Under the pieces are notes generated by a model. That model did no database searches and was not told where the DNA came from. It was given only the letters and a program-made list of their open reading frames with translations. From Variovorax paradoxus (lineage in GTDB: Bacteria > Pseudomonadota > Gammaproteobacteria > Burkholderiales > Burkholderiaceae_C), in the NCBI RefSeq assembly GCF_902712855.1, contig NZ_LR743508.1, positions 124,001-188,000 of the forward strand: 64,000 bases of DNA, written 5' to 3'. The translations under genes were made by a program, and so were the position numbers. Of this stretch, positions 43,173 to 52,368 are shown one piece after another (position 1 is the stretch's first letter; each line of letters starts with the position of its first letter).

Positions 43173-44108
43173 ATGACAACCAAACGAACCTTGGGCCTGG
43201 CCGTGGCCCAGATGGGCCCGGTGCACCTGTCGGACACCCGCGAGACGGTCGTGCGCCGCCTGGTCGAGATGATGCGCGACGCCAAGGGCCGCGGCGCCGA
43301 GATGGTCGTGTTCCCCGAACTGGCGCTCACCACCTTCTTCCCGCGCTACTGGATGGAAGAGGCCGAGGCCGAGGCCCGCTTCTTCGAGGCGGCCATGCCC
43401 AACGCGCAGGTGCAGCCGCTGTTCGACGAGGCGAAGAAGCTCGGCGTGGGCTTCTACCTCGGCTATGCCGAGCGCACGCCCGAGGGCACGCGCTACAACA
43501 CCGCGATCATCGTGGACCGCGCGGGCGCCATCGTCGGCAAGTACCGCAAGATCCACCTGCCGGGCCACTCCGATCACAAGCCCGACGCGCCCTTCCAGCA
43601 CCTGGAGAAGAAGTTCTTCGAAGTGGGCGACCTCGGCTTCCGCGTGTTCGACACCATGGGCACGCGCTTCGGCATGTGCCTGTGCAACGACCGTCGCTGG
43701 CCCGAGACCTACCGCGTGATGGCGCTGCAGAGCGCCGAGGTGGTGGTGCTGGGCTACAACACGCCGTCGCTCAACATCCACTGGAACGAGCCGGTGCACC
43801 TGCGCACCACCACGCACTTGGTGTCGCTGCAGGCCAATGCCTACCAGAACGGCATCTGGGTGGCCGCGGCCGCCAAGTGCGGCTCCGAGGACGGCCACCA
43901 CATGATCGGCAGCTCGGCCATCGTGGCGCCCACCGGCGAGATCGTCGCGCGCACCCTCACCGAGGAAGACGAGGTCATCTGCGTGAAGGCCGACATGTCG
44001 CTGGGCGAGCACTTCCGCCAGCACGTCTTCAACTTCGCCAAGCACCGCCGCCCCGAGCACTACCGCCTGATCGTCGAGCGCACCGGCGCGGGCGAGCCGC
44101 TGGTCTGA
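43173..44108 (+). CDS. N-carbamoyl-D-amino acid hydrolase (nitrilase superfamily)
   Basis: 311 residues. It hydrolyses N-carbamoyl-D-amino acids to D-amino acid, ammonia and CO2, the last step of hydantoin use. The catalytic triad is present: Glu49 in VVFPELAL, Lys126 in YRKIHLPGH and Cys171 in GMCLCNDRRWPETY; the NDRRWPE stretch is specific for the D-carbamoylase branch of the nitrilase superfamily. Good ribosome site (GAGGAAGC) before the ATG. It is between the importer and the hydantoinase. Confidence 0.92.
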   Translation: MTTKRTLGLAVAQMGPVHLSDTRETVVRRLVEMMRDAKGRGAEMVVFPELALTTFFPRYWMEEAEAEARFFEAAMPNAQVQPLFDEAKKLGVGFYLGYAERTPEGTRYNTAIIVDRAGAIVGKYRKIHLPGHSDHKPDAPFQHLEKKFFEVGDLGFRVFDTMGTRFGMCLCNDRRWPETYRVMALQSAEVVVLGYNTPSLNIHWNEPVHLRTTTHLVSLQANAYQNGIWVAAAAKCGSEDGHHMIGSSAIVAPTGEIVARTLTEEDEVICVKADMSLGEHFRQHVFNFAKHRRPEHYRLIVERTGAGEPLV

Positions 44109-44128
44109 GCGCGCGCAGGGAGCCCCGA

Positions 44129-45640
44129 ATGGACCACTCCATGGACTCGCTGATCGGCGAGGAACGCTTCGAGCTGACGATCCGCGGCGGCCGCATCGTG
44201 ACCGACGGCCGCGTGATCGAGGGCGACCTCGGCGTGCGCGACGGGCGCATCGCGGCCATCGGCGGCTCGCTGCCGCCGGGCCTGCGCGACGTGGACGCCA
44301 CCGGCCGCTGGGTGCTGCCGGGCGGCATCGACAGCCACTGCCACGTCGAGCAGCGCTCGGGCATGGGCATGATGTGCGCCGACGACTTCTACTCGGCCAC
44401 GGTGTCGGCCGCGTTCGGCGGCACCACCACCATCCTGCCCTTCGCGGCGCAGCACCGCGGCATGTCGGTGCCCGAGGTGCTGGCCGACTACAGCCAGCGC
44501 GCGGCCGAGAAGGCGGTGATCGACTACGGCTTCCACCTGATCCTGGCGAACCCCGACGGCGCCACGCTCTCGCAGGACCTGCCCGCGGCCATCCGCGACG
44601 GCATCACCTCGCTGAAGGTCTACATGACCTACGACCGCATGAAGCTCGAGGACATCGAGCTGCTCGACGTGCTGGCCCTGGCCCGCGCCGAAGGTGCGCT
44701 GGTGATGGTGCACGCCGAGAACAACGACATGATCCGCTGGATCGCGCAGCGCCTGATCGACCGCGGCCACACCGCGCCCAAGTTCCACGGCGTGGCCCAC
44801 GACCCGCTGGCCGAGACCGAAGCCGCCTACCGCGCGATCGCGCTGGCGCGGCTGGTCGACGTGCCGCTGCTGCTGGTGCACGTGGCCGGCGGCGACACGG
44901 TGGAGGTGATCCGCCAGGCGCAGCTGCTGGGCGCCAACGTGCTGGCCGAGAGCTGTCCGCAGTACCTGTTCCTCACCGCCGACGACATGGACCGCCCCGG
45001 CCTGGAAGGCGCCATGTTCTGCTGCTCGCCGCCCGCGCGCGACGCCGACGCGCAGGAGGCCATCTGGCGCGGCCTGATCGACGGCACGCTGGCCACCTAC
45101 TCGTCGGACCATGCGCCCTACCGCTTCGACGAGACCGGCAAGCTGCCCAAGGGCGACGCCACCACCTTCAAGGAAATGGCCAACGGCGTGCCCGGCATCG
45201 AGCTGCGCTGCCCGCTGCTGTTCAGCGAAGGCTTCCTGAAGGGGCGCATCGACATCCACCAGTTCGTGGCGCTCACGGCCACCAACCACGCGAAGCTGTA
45301 CGGCCTGGCGCCGCGCAAGGGCGCCATCGCCCTGGGCGCCGATGCCGACATCGCCGTGTGGAACGCCGAGCGCGAGACCACCATCACCGCCGCGATGCTG
45401 CACGACAACGCGGGCTACACGCCCTACGAGGGCCGCACCATCCAGGGCTGGCCCGAGGTGGTGGTGAGCCGCGGCCGCGTGGTGATCGAGAACGACGCGC
45501 TGCACGTCGAGCGCGGCAGCGGCGCATACCTGCGACGCAGCGCGCCCGACCTGCCGCGCCGCTCGCCGGCGCCCGGCACCGACCGCCCGCACGGCCGCGT
45601 GCTGAAGGCGCTGATCGGCCTCGGGGAGGACAAGGCATGA
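44129..45640 (+). CDS. D-hydantoinase/dihydropyrimidinase family amidohydrolase
   Basis: 503 residues, cyclic amidase of the amidohydrolase superfamily. Binuclear metal ligands are all visible: His70 and His72 (DSHCHV), the carboxylated Lys163 (TSLKVYMTYD), His195 (MVHAEN), His251 (LVHVAGG) and Asp327 (YSSDHAPY). It opens hydantoins or dihydropyrimidines to N-carbamoyl amino acids, which fits the carbamoylase 20 bp upstream. The loop after HCHV (EQRSGMGMMCADDF) differs from standard D-hydantoinases and may change the substrate range. ATG 44141 is an alternative start. The stop overlaps the next start (ATGA). Confidence 0.92.
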   Translation: MDHSMDSLIGEERFELTIRGGRIVTDGRVIEGDLGVRDGRIAAIGGSLPPGLRDVDATGRWVLPGGIDSHCHVEQRSGMGMMCADDFYSATVSAAFGGTTTILPFAAQHRGMSVPEVLADYSQRAAEKAVIDYGFHLILANPDGATLSQDLPAAIRDGITSLKVYMTYDRMKLEDIELLDVLALARAEGALVMVHAENNDMIRWIAQRLIDRGHTAPKFHGVAHDPLAETEAAYRAIALARLVDVPLLLVHVAGGDTVEVIRQAQLLGANVLAESCPQYLFLTADDMDRPGLEGAMFCCSPPARDADAQEAIWRGLIDGTLATYSSDHAPYRFDETGKLPKGDATTFKEMANGVPGIELRCPLLFSEGFLKGRIDIHQFVALTATNHAKLYGLAPRKGAIALGADADIAVWNAERETTITAAMLHDNAGYTPYEGRTIQGWPEVVVSRGRVVIENDALHVERGSGAYLRRSAPDLPRRSPAPGTDRPHGRVLKALIGLGEDKA

Positions 45641-46326
45641 GCACGCCGCACATCGCGCCGCGCGTGCGCGTGCTGAACCCCAACAGCAGCACCAACGTGA
45701 CCGACGCCGTGGCACGCGCCTTCCGTGCGACGGTGCCACCCGAGCGGTGCGCGTTCGACTGCGTGACCGCGCAGGACGGCCCGCCGGGCATCGTGACGCA
45801 GGCCGACTTCGAACTGGGCGCGCGCATCGCTGCCGACGACGTGGCCGCGCACGCCGCGCAGGCCGATGCCTTCGTGCTCGCCTGCTTCAGCGATCCCGGC
45901 GTGGCCGCGGCGCGTGCGCGCAGCGACAAGCCCGTGGTCGGCCTGGGCGAAGCGGGCATGCGCGCCGCGCTGGCGCGCGGACAGCGCGTCGGCGTGATCG
46001 CGATTGCCAGCGCGGCCATCGGACGGCACATGCGCTACTGGGAAGCGCTGGGCGTGCGCGAACGCGTGGCGGCCGAGCGCCCGCTGGACCTGCCGGTGCA
46101 CCTCTCCGGCGATGCCGCGCATGCGCTCGAGCCGATGATTGCAGCGGCCCGACTGCTGGTCGACGAGGACGGCGCCGACGTCGTGCTGCTCGGCTGCGCC
46201 GGCATGGCCGACCTGCGCGCACCGCTCGAAGCGGCGGTGGGCGTGCCCGTGATCGACCCGTGCGAAGCCGCCGCCGAACTGGCGGCACGACTGGCCCTCG
46301 CGCACCGCGACCGGGTGGCGCCTTGA
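45637..46326 (+). CDS. Hydantoin racemase-like, Asp/Glu racemase superfamily
   Basis: 229 residues. The N-terminal RVRVLNPNSSTNVT is the hallmark of hydantoin racemases, and the two catalytic cysteines are present: Cys83 (VLACFSDPG) and Cys187 (LLGCAGMADL). It would interconvert D- and L-5-substituted hydantoins so that the D-specific enzymes upstream can consume both. The four-base overlap with the hydantoinase shows coupling. Confidence 0.9.
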   Translation: MSTPHIAPRVRVLNPNSSTNVTDAVARAFRATVPPERCAFDCVTAQDGPPGIVTQADFELGARIAADDVAAHAAQADAFVLACFSDPGVAAARARSDKPVVGLGEAGMRAALARGQRVGVIAIASAAIGRHMRYWEALGVRERVAAERPLDLPVHLSGDAAHALEPMIAAARLLVDEDGADVVLLGCAGMADLRAPLEAAVGVPVIDPCEAAAELAARLALAHRDRVAP

Positions 46327-46340
46327 GCGAGACGGATACG

Positions 46341-47060
46341 GTGAATGCCGTGCCGCAGCGCCTGGGCGTGCTCGGCGGCATGGGGCCGCTCGCCGGTGCC
46401 GCGTTCGCGCTGCGCATGGTGCAGCTCACCCCCGCCGACAACGACCAGCAGCACATTCCCGTGCTGCTGTGCAACGACCCCGCGATTCCGGACCGATCGT
46501 CCGCGCTCATGGGCAACGGCCCGAGCCCCCTGCCCGCGATGCTGCGCGGCATCGCGACGCTGGTGGCCGGCGGCGCCGACTGCATCGCGATCCCCTGCAA
46601 CACCGCGCACCTGTGGTTCGACGAGCTGCAGGCCGCGAGCCCGGTGCGGCTGCTGCACATCGTCGAATCGGTCGTGGCCGACCTGCGCCGCCAGGGCGTG
46701 ACGCAGGGCAAGGTGGGCATCCTGGGCACGCCCGCGACCATCGCGATGGGCCTTTACCAGCGGTACCTGCGTGCCGCGGGCTACGAGCCGGTCGAGCCGT
46801 CGACGCACGACGTGCAGCGCCTGTGCGTGCCCGCCATCGCCGCCGTGAAGGCGAACCGCATCGACGAGGCTTTCGCGCCGGCCGCCGAGGGCATCCGCCT
46901 GCTTGCGCAGCAGAGCGCGCAGGCGGTGGTGCTCGGCTGCACCGAGCTGCCGCTCGCCGTGCCGACGAGCCGGCGCCGCGAATTCGACGTCGTGCTGACC
47001 GATTCGATCGACGCGCTGGCGCTGGCGGCCATTGGCCTGATGCGGCCTGATGCGCCCTGA
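46341..47060 (+). CDS. Aspartate/glutamate racemase family protein (RacX/YgeA-like)
   Basis: 239 residues from the GTG at 46341. The start RLGVLGGMGPLAGAAF, IAIPCNTAH with Cys86 and VLGCTELPLA with Cys200 define the two-cysteine amino-acid racemases. A TTG at 46323, overlapping the upstream stop as TTGA, is an alternative start. It could turn the D-amino acid made by the pathway into the L form. Its last codons and stop lie inside a 10-bp tandem repeat. Confidence 0.87.
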   Translation: MNAVPQRLGVLGGMGPLAGAAFALRMVQLTPADNDQQHIPVLLCNDPAIPDRSSALMGNGPSPLPAMLRGIATLVAGGADCIAIPCNTAHLWFDELQAASPVRLLHIVESVVADLRRQGVTQGKVGILGTPATIAMGLYQRYLRAAGYEPVEPSTHDVQRLCVPAIAAVKANRIDEAFAPAAEGIRLLAQQSAQAVVLGCTELPLAVPTSRRREFDVVLTDSIDALALAAIGLMRPDAP

Positions 47061-47080
47061 TGTGGCCTGACGCGGCTTGA
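47031..47080 (+). repeat. Five imperfect 10-bp tandem repeats over a stop codon
   Basis: The decamers ATTGGCCTGA, TGCGGCCTGA, TGCGCCCTGA, TGTGGCCTGA and CGCGGCTTGA follow each other without gaps. All end in TGA, and the stop of the racemase is in the third unit. The array could vary in number by slippage and shift the C terminus, since ten is not a multiple of three. Confidence 0.75.
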
Positions 47081-47113
47081 GGCACGTGCGCCCTGCGGCG
47101 CCGTGGCCCCGCC

Positions 47114-49582
47114 CTATTCCCGGATCGTGACGCTGCGGTACGCAGCGTCCTTCGTGATCTCCGCTTCGGTGAACGGCACGCGCAGCCATTGCCCGGCGCT
47201 GTAGGCGCGCGTGTAGTCGCCGTTGTGCGGCGAAGCCGGGTCGTCCGACAGCGAGAAGGTCAGGAAGGTGTGCGCCTCCACGCCACCTTCGGGGAAGCGC
47301 ACCACCTGCATGTAGCTGTTGCCGTTCGGGTTGCCGTCCATGGTGTAGCCGCCCTGGTCGAGGCGGCTCTCCGAGCAGAGCACCGTGAAGTAGCCCTGGC
47401 CGTCGCAGCCGCCCGACAGCGGGATCTTGCGGCCGCCGCGCGTCGCGAAGAGCATGCTGCCGCGCTGCGCATCGAGCGCGTAGCCGCTGGCCTGCACGCG
47501 CAGGATGGCCGCGCCGAAGGCCTGCCGCAGGTCCGTGGCGGCGGAAGCCTGCAGCCCGCGCGGCGTGTGGACCGGATCGGCCGCGCTGAAGGGCACGGCG
47601 TAGAGCCTGTCGGCGGGCAGCAGCGAGGCGCGCGACCAGAACTCGTCCCACACATGGGCGCCGCGCGCCGACGCCACGCCGGTGTTGTTCCAGCGCTTCA
47701 GCACCGCGCACGCGGGGCCCGTGTCGACGCTGCGCGGCGGCGAGAAGCTCTCCTTCGTCTGCGGGTCGCCGGCCACCGCGATGCGGCGCACGCTGCACAC
47801 CATCGACAGGGCGCGGTCTTTGAACAGCTCGGCCGTGTAGGCGCGGCTGCCGAGCGCCGCGCGCTCGACGGCCTCGACCGTCGCGCCCTTGCCGAGCCCT
47901 TGCGCGATCATGTGGCCGAGCCGCGTGCGGAAGGTCTGCGCCTCGCCGCCGGCCGGCCCGAAGATCGGCGGGTAGCCCGTGAGCGGTGCCTTCGGATTGG
48001 CGAGCCAGTGGCTGTCGTTCATGTTGGCGACATAGTCGTCGCGCAGGAGGCTCGGCATGCGCGAGGCGCCGATGGCGCCCTTCTGCACCGAGTCGGCGTC
48101 GGTCTGCCAGTCGCAGTCGCTGCGCGAGCCGTCGAACACCGGCACCTGCGGCATCACGGCCGCGATGGCCTGGCCCGCGGGCGTGGTGCAGCGCGCCACC
48201 TGCTCGGGCGACACGTTGGGCACCGCGCCGATGTCGGCGTACCAGGCCTGCGGGCTGCCGCGGCCGACCGCCGCCGTGTTGACCCACGGGATCGAGGCTT
48301 CTTCGCGCTGCACGGCGATCAGCTCGTCGAGCGACTTCGCCTGCCCCCAGCGCAGCCACGTGCGGAAGTTGCCGGCGTTGATGTCGCGGATCGCGAAGGC
48401 CGTCGACCGGCTCCAGGCCAGCGCGGGGTCGATGGCGCCGAGGTCGACCAGCGGCCCGTACTCGGAGCCGTACAGCGTGCGCGTCACCGGCTCGACCGCG
48501 CCCGAGGGCTGCTTCACGTTCACGGTGACGGTGCGGGCCTGCATCTTCACCGCGCGGCCGTCGCGCATGTAGCTGGCCGGGTCGTTCGGCGCGAGCTTCA
48601 GCTGGTAGAGCCCGAAGCGGCGTGCCGCCGACACCGTGTGGCTCCACGCGACGTTGGCGTTGAAGCCGATCAGGATCACCGGAACGCCCAGGAACGAGGT
48701 GCCGCTCACGTCCAGCTGGCCCGGGATGGTGATCTGCGCCTGGTAGAAGCGGTCGGGGCCGCGCCAGTACCAGTGCGGGTTGCCGAACAGCAGCGGACTC
48801 GCGTCGCCCGTGGCCGAGGTGCCGAAGGCGATCATGTTGCTGCCGACGCCGGCCTTGCCGCCGACTTCGGGCGCGAAAGCCTGCGCGCCCTGCGCCGGCG
48901 CGCTCGACGACACCGTCGCGGCGGGCGGCGCCGCGTTCGCGATGTTCGAGACGAAGTTGCTGTAGCCCGCCGCCAGGTTGGTGGCGTACATGCGGCGGAA
49001 GATGTCCTGCGCGGTGATCGGCCGCACCCACGCCTCGTTGCGGCAGGCGACGTGCGCGCTCGCCTTGCTGGCCGTGCTTCCCGTGCTTCCCGTACCCGTG
49101 GCATCGGCCTTCAGCTCGCGCAGGTAGCGGTTGTAGCCTGCCGCGAAACCTTCGGCCATGCGCCGGATGCTCTCGGGCTGGGCCTTCTCGAAGGCGAGCA
49201 CCGTGTCGGGTGCGATCGCATGCCGGTGGAAGAAGTCGGAATCGATGTTCTTCGGCCGGCCGATGGTGCTGTTGGCCGGCAGTTGCGCTTCGCCGCCGAA
49301 GAACTGCGAGCGCTCGCCGCGGAAGGTCAGGAAGCCGTCCGCCATGGTGCAGAGGTTATCCTGCGCCTGCGCGTAGCCGAGGCCGTAGCCCGCACCGGCC
49401 CAGTCGTCCGCCTTGATGTGCGGCACGCCCATGGCGGTGCGGCGGATCTCGGCCTTGTAGGGCCCGGGGGCCTTGGCCTCGGGCGGCGCCCCGCCGGCGG
49501 TGCCGGCGCAGGCCCCGAGGGCCAGGGCGACGGGCAGGACAAGAAAAAGCGGCCCGAGGCCGCCCGAAGATTTCGCGCGCAT
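47114..49582 (-). CDS. Penicillin acylase family lipoprotein (tandem copy 1)
   Basis: 822 residues, Ntn-hydrolase precursor that should cut itself into two subunits. Lipobox LALGAC at Cys25. The alpha part begins AEIRRTAMGVPHIKADDW; the beta part begins at Ser248 in KAGVGSNMIAFG, the expected N-terminal nucleophile. Further marks are FGNPHWYWRGPDRFYQAQ and the Asn in WSHTV-bearing IGFNANVAW. Relatives cleave aculeacin, penicillins or acyl-homoserine lactones, so quorum quenching is possible but not shown. It lies 125 bp after a paralogue and is probably co-transcribed with it. Confidence 0.92.
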   Translation of the reverse strand: MRAKSSGGLGPLFLVLPVALALGACAGTAGGAPPEAKAPGPYKAEIRRTAMGVPHIKADDWAGAGYGLGYAQAQDNLCTMADGFLTFRGERSQFFGGEAQLPANSTIGRPKNIDSDFFHRHAIAPDTVLAFEKAQPESIRRMAEGFAAGYNRYLRELKADATGTGSTGSTASKASAHVACRNEAWVRPITAQDIFRRMYATNLAAGYSNFVSNIANAAPPAATVSSSAPAQGAQAFAPEVGGKAGVGSNMIAFGTSATGDASPLLFGNPHWYWRGPDRFYQAQITIPGQLDVSGTSFLGVPVILIGFNANVAWSHTVSAARRFGLYQLKLAPNDPASYMRDGRAVKMQARTVTVNVKQPSGAVEPVTRTLYGSEYGPLVDLGAIDPALAWSRSTAFAIRDINAGNFRTWLRWGQAKSLDELIAVQREEASIPWVNTAAVGRGSPQAWYADIGAVPNVSPEQVARCTTPAGQAIAAVMPQVPVFDGSRSDCDWQTDADSVQKGAIGASRMPSLLRDDYVANMNDSHWLANPKAPLTGYPPIFGPAGGEAQTFRTRLGHMIAQGLGKGATVEAVERAALGSRAYTAELFKDRALSMVCSVRRIAVAGDPQTKESFSPPRSVDTGPACAVLKRWNNTGVASARGAHVWDEFWSRASLLPADRLYAVPFSAADPVHTPRGLQASAATDLRQAFGAAILRVQASGYALDAQRGSMLFATRGGRKIPLSGGCDGQGYFTVLCSESRLDQGGYTMDGNPNGNSYMQVVRFPEGGVEAHTFLTFSLSDDPASPHNGDYTRAYSAGQWLRVPFTEAEITKDAAYRSVTIRE

Positions 49583-49707
49583 GCTGTGTTCCTGTGAGGT
49601 AAGAGGAACGCAGCTGCGTGGCGCATGGGCGTGCGTGGCGCGTTCTGCGCCGATCTTATAAGGCCGGCGCGACAGCCGCGCGGCACGCACGCTCCCTGGC
49701 GCCGGCG

Positions 49708-52251
49708 CTATTCGGCGATGGCGGTGCTGCGGTAGCCGGCGTCGGCCTTGATCTCCGCCTCCGAGAACGGCACCTTGAGCCACTTGCCTTCGCTGTAGGC
49801 GCGCGTGTAGTCGCCGTTGTGCGCCGAGGCCGGGTCGTCCGACAGCGAGAAGGTCAGGAAGGTGTGGGCCTCCACGCCACCTTCGGGGAAGCGCACCACC
49901 TGCATGTAGCTGTTGCCGTTCGGGTTGCCGTCCATGGTGTAGCCGCCCTTGTCGAGACGGTTCTCCGAGCACGAGATGGTGAAGTAGCCCGGACCGCCGC
50001 AGCCGCCGTACAGCGGGATCTTCTTGCCGCCGCGCGTGGCGAAGAGGTACTCGCCGCGCGCAGCGTCCACCGCAAAGCCGCTGGCCTGCACGCGCGCCAC
50101 GGCGGCGCCGAAGGCCTCGCGCAGCTGCGTGCCGGCGCTGCTCTTCAGCTGCCGCGGGGTGTTGATCGGGTCGGCCGCATCGAAGGGCACGTTGTAGAGC
50201 GAGGCCGCCGGAATCCGCGATGCGCGGTTCCAGAACTCGTCCCACAGGTGCGCGCCCTTCGCGCCGGTGACGCCGGTGCCGTCCCATGCCGTGAGCGCGA
50301 CGCAGGCGGCGCTCACGTCGATGCTCGGGCCGATGCTCTCGCCGGTGGCCGGGTCGGCGCTCACCGCGATCGGCGTGCCGTCGCACACGATCGGCAGCGC
50401 CTCGGCCCTGAACAGCTCGGCCGTCAGCACGCGGCTGTTGAGCACCATGCGCCTGACGATGTCGGACGTCGCGCCCTTCGCGCCGTAGCTGTCGGCGCCG
50501 TCGATGCGCGACTGCGCCAGCACGTTGCCCATGCGGGTGCGGAAGCTCACCGCCTCGGTGCCGGCCGGTCCCATGATGTCCGGGTAGCCGGTCATGGGCG
50601 CCTTCGGATTCGCGAGCCAGTAGCTGTCGTTCATGTTCGCCACGTAGTCGTCGCGCAGCAGGCTGGGCATGCGCGATGCGCCGATGGCGCCCTTCTGCGC
50701 CGAGTCGGCGTCGGTCTGCCAGTCGCAGGCGCTGCGCGAGCCGTCGAAGATCGGCACGCGCGGCAGCGATGGCTGGATCGAGAGGCCCACCGGCGTCGTG
50801 CAGTCCGTCACCTGCGCGGGCGACACGTTCGGCACCGCGCCGATGTCGGCATACCAGGCTTTCGCGCTGCCGCGCCCGACGGCCACGGTGTTGACCCACG
50901 GAATGGCGGCTTCCTCCCGCTGGATGGCGATGAAATCGTCGAGCGACTTCGCCTGGTTCCAGCGCAGCCAGTTGCGGAAGGTGCGGTAGTTCTCGCCGTT
51001 GATGTCGCGGATCGCGAAGGCCATGGTCTGGCTCCATGCCAGCCCGCTGTTCAGCGGCGCCAGGTTGACCATGGGGCCGTACTCGCTCTTGTAGAGCGTG
51101 CGGGTGACCTGCGTCATCGCGCCGTCCGCGCCCTTCACCTTCACCGTGATGTCGGAAGCCTGCATCTTCACCGCCGCGCCGTCGCGCATGTAGCTGGTCG
51201 GGTCGCCCGAGGCCAGCTTCAGCTGGTAGAAGCCGAAGCGCCGCGCGGTCGACACCGTGTGGCTCCAAGCGATGTTGTCGTTGAAGCCGATCAGGATCAC
51301 CGGGATGCCCAGGAAGGACGTGCCGCTGATGTCGAGCTCGCCCGGAATGGTGAGCTGCGCCTGGTAGAAGCGGTCGGGCCCGCGCCAGTACCAGTGCGGG
51401 TTGCCGAACAGCAGCGGGCTCGCCTCGCCGGTGGCGGCGGTGCCGAAGCCGATCATGTTGCTGCCCACGCCCTCATGGCCGCCCACCTGCAGTTCGGGCA
51501 GGTCGAGCTTGCGCAGCGCCGCCAGTTGCACCGGCGCCTTCCTACCCGTGCCGCTGCGTGCGGAGACCTTCGTGGGCGCCACCGGCGCGGGCGCCGTGGC
51601 GGCGGCGATGTTCGCAAGGAAGTTGCTGTACCCGCCCGCCAGGTTGGCCGCGTACATCCGGCGATAGATGTCGTCGGTGCCGATGGGCTGCACCCAGGCC
51701 TCGTTGCGGCACGCCTCGTGCGCGCCGCCCGCCCCGCCTGCCTTCAGGTCGCGCACATAGCGGTTGTAGCCGGCGGCGAAGCCCTCGACCAGCTTCTTGA
51801 GGTTGTCGGGCTGCGCGTCGATCATCTTCTTCAGCACGTCGCCCGAGATGACATGGCGATGGAAGAAGTCGGACTCGATGTTCTTCGGCATGCCGATGGT
51901 GCTGCTGGCCAGCAGCGTGGCGTCGGCGCCGAGGTACTGCGAGCGCTCGCCGCGGTAGGTGAGGAACGAGTCGGCCATGGTGCAGAGGTCGTCCTCGGCC
52001 TGCGCGTAGCCGTAGCCGTAGCCCACGCCGGGCCAGTTGTCGGCCTTGATGTGCGGCACGCCCATGGCGGTGCGGCGGATCTCGGCCTTGTAGGTGCTGT
52101 CGGCCGGCGGGTTGGACGGCGGGGTCGGCGTCGGGAAGAACGCGAAGCCGCTCCCGCCGCCGCCTCCACCGCCGCAGGCAGTGAGGGCGGCCGCGGTGGC
52201 GAGCGCGAGCAGCGACAGCGGCAGTGCGCCGCGACGGATCGGATGTGTCAT
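49708..52251 (-). CDS. Penicillin acylase family lipoprotein (tandem copy 2)
   Basis: 847 residues, clearly paralogous to the downstream neighbour. Lipobox ALTAC at Cys26, followed by seven glycines and a Pro-rich linker (PTPTPPSNPPA). Alpha-part start AEIRRTAMGVPHIKADNW; nucleophile Ser264 in HEGVGSNMIGFG. The spacer before the cut site is unlike the other copy (RKAPVQLAALRKLDLPELQV), and most surrounding blocks are the same (GASRMPSLLRDDYVANMND). It is the first gene of the pair, with an AraC regulator upstream on the same strand. Confidence 0.92.
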   Translation of the reverse strand: MTHPIRRGALPLSLLALATAAALTACGGGGGGGSGFAFFPTPTPPSNPPADSTYKAEIRRTAMGVPHIKADNWPGVGYGYGYAQAEDDLCTMADSFLTYRGERSQYLGADATLLASSTIGMPKNIESDFFHRHVISGDVLKKMIDAQPDNLKKLVEGFAAGYNRYVRDLKAGGAGGAHEACRNEAWVQPIGTDDIYRRMYAANLAGGYSNFLANIAAATAPAPVAPTKVSARSGTGRKAPVQLAALRKLDLPELQVGGHEGVGSNMIGFGTAATGEASPLLFGNPHWYWRGPDRFYQAQLTIPGELDISGTSFLGIPVILIGFNDNIAWSHTVSTARRFGFYQLKLASGDPTSYMRDGAAVKMQASDITVKVKGADGAMTQVTRTLYKSEYGPMVNLAPLNSGLAWSQTMAFAIRDINGENYRTFRNWLRWNQAKSLDDFIAIQREEAAIPWVNTVAVGRGSAKAWYADIGAVPNVSPAQVTDCTTPVGLSIQPSLPRVPIFDGSRSACDWQTDADSAQKGAIGASRMPSLLRDDYVANMNDSYWLANPKAPMTGYPDIMGPAGTEAVSFRTRMGNVLAQSRIDGADSYGAKGATSDIVRRMVLNSRVLTAELFRAEALPIVCDGTPIAVSADPATGESIGPSIDVSAACVALTAWDGTGVTGAKGAHLWDEFWNRASRIPAASLYNVPFDAADPINTPRQLKSSAGTQLREAFGAAVARVQASGFAVDAARGEYLFATRGGKKIPLYGGCGGPGYFTISCSENRLDKGGYTMDGNPNGNSYMQVVRFPEGGVEAHTFLTFSLSDDPASAHNGDYTRAYSEGKWLKVPFSEAEIKADAGYRSTAIAE

Positions 52252-52368
52252 GAAGTCTCCAGGTGATGCTCTCTTGGCGGAGCGTCCCGGAGATTAGGCT
52301 CAGCGGCGTCCCGCGGCTTGTACGCAGCCGCTGCATCGCCTCAGGGTTGGTGCCAGTATCCCGCGCCC

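Noticed and set aside
40758..44060. An 1100-codon minus-strand frame across the ABC importer and carbamoylase
   Set aside because: It runs antisense across five well-supported genes and has no motif.
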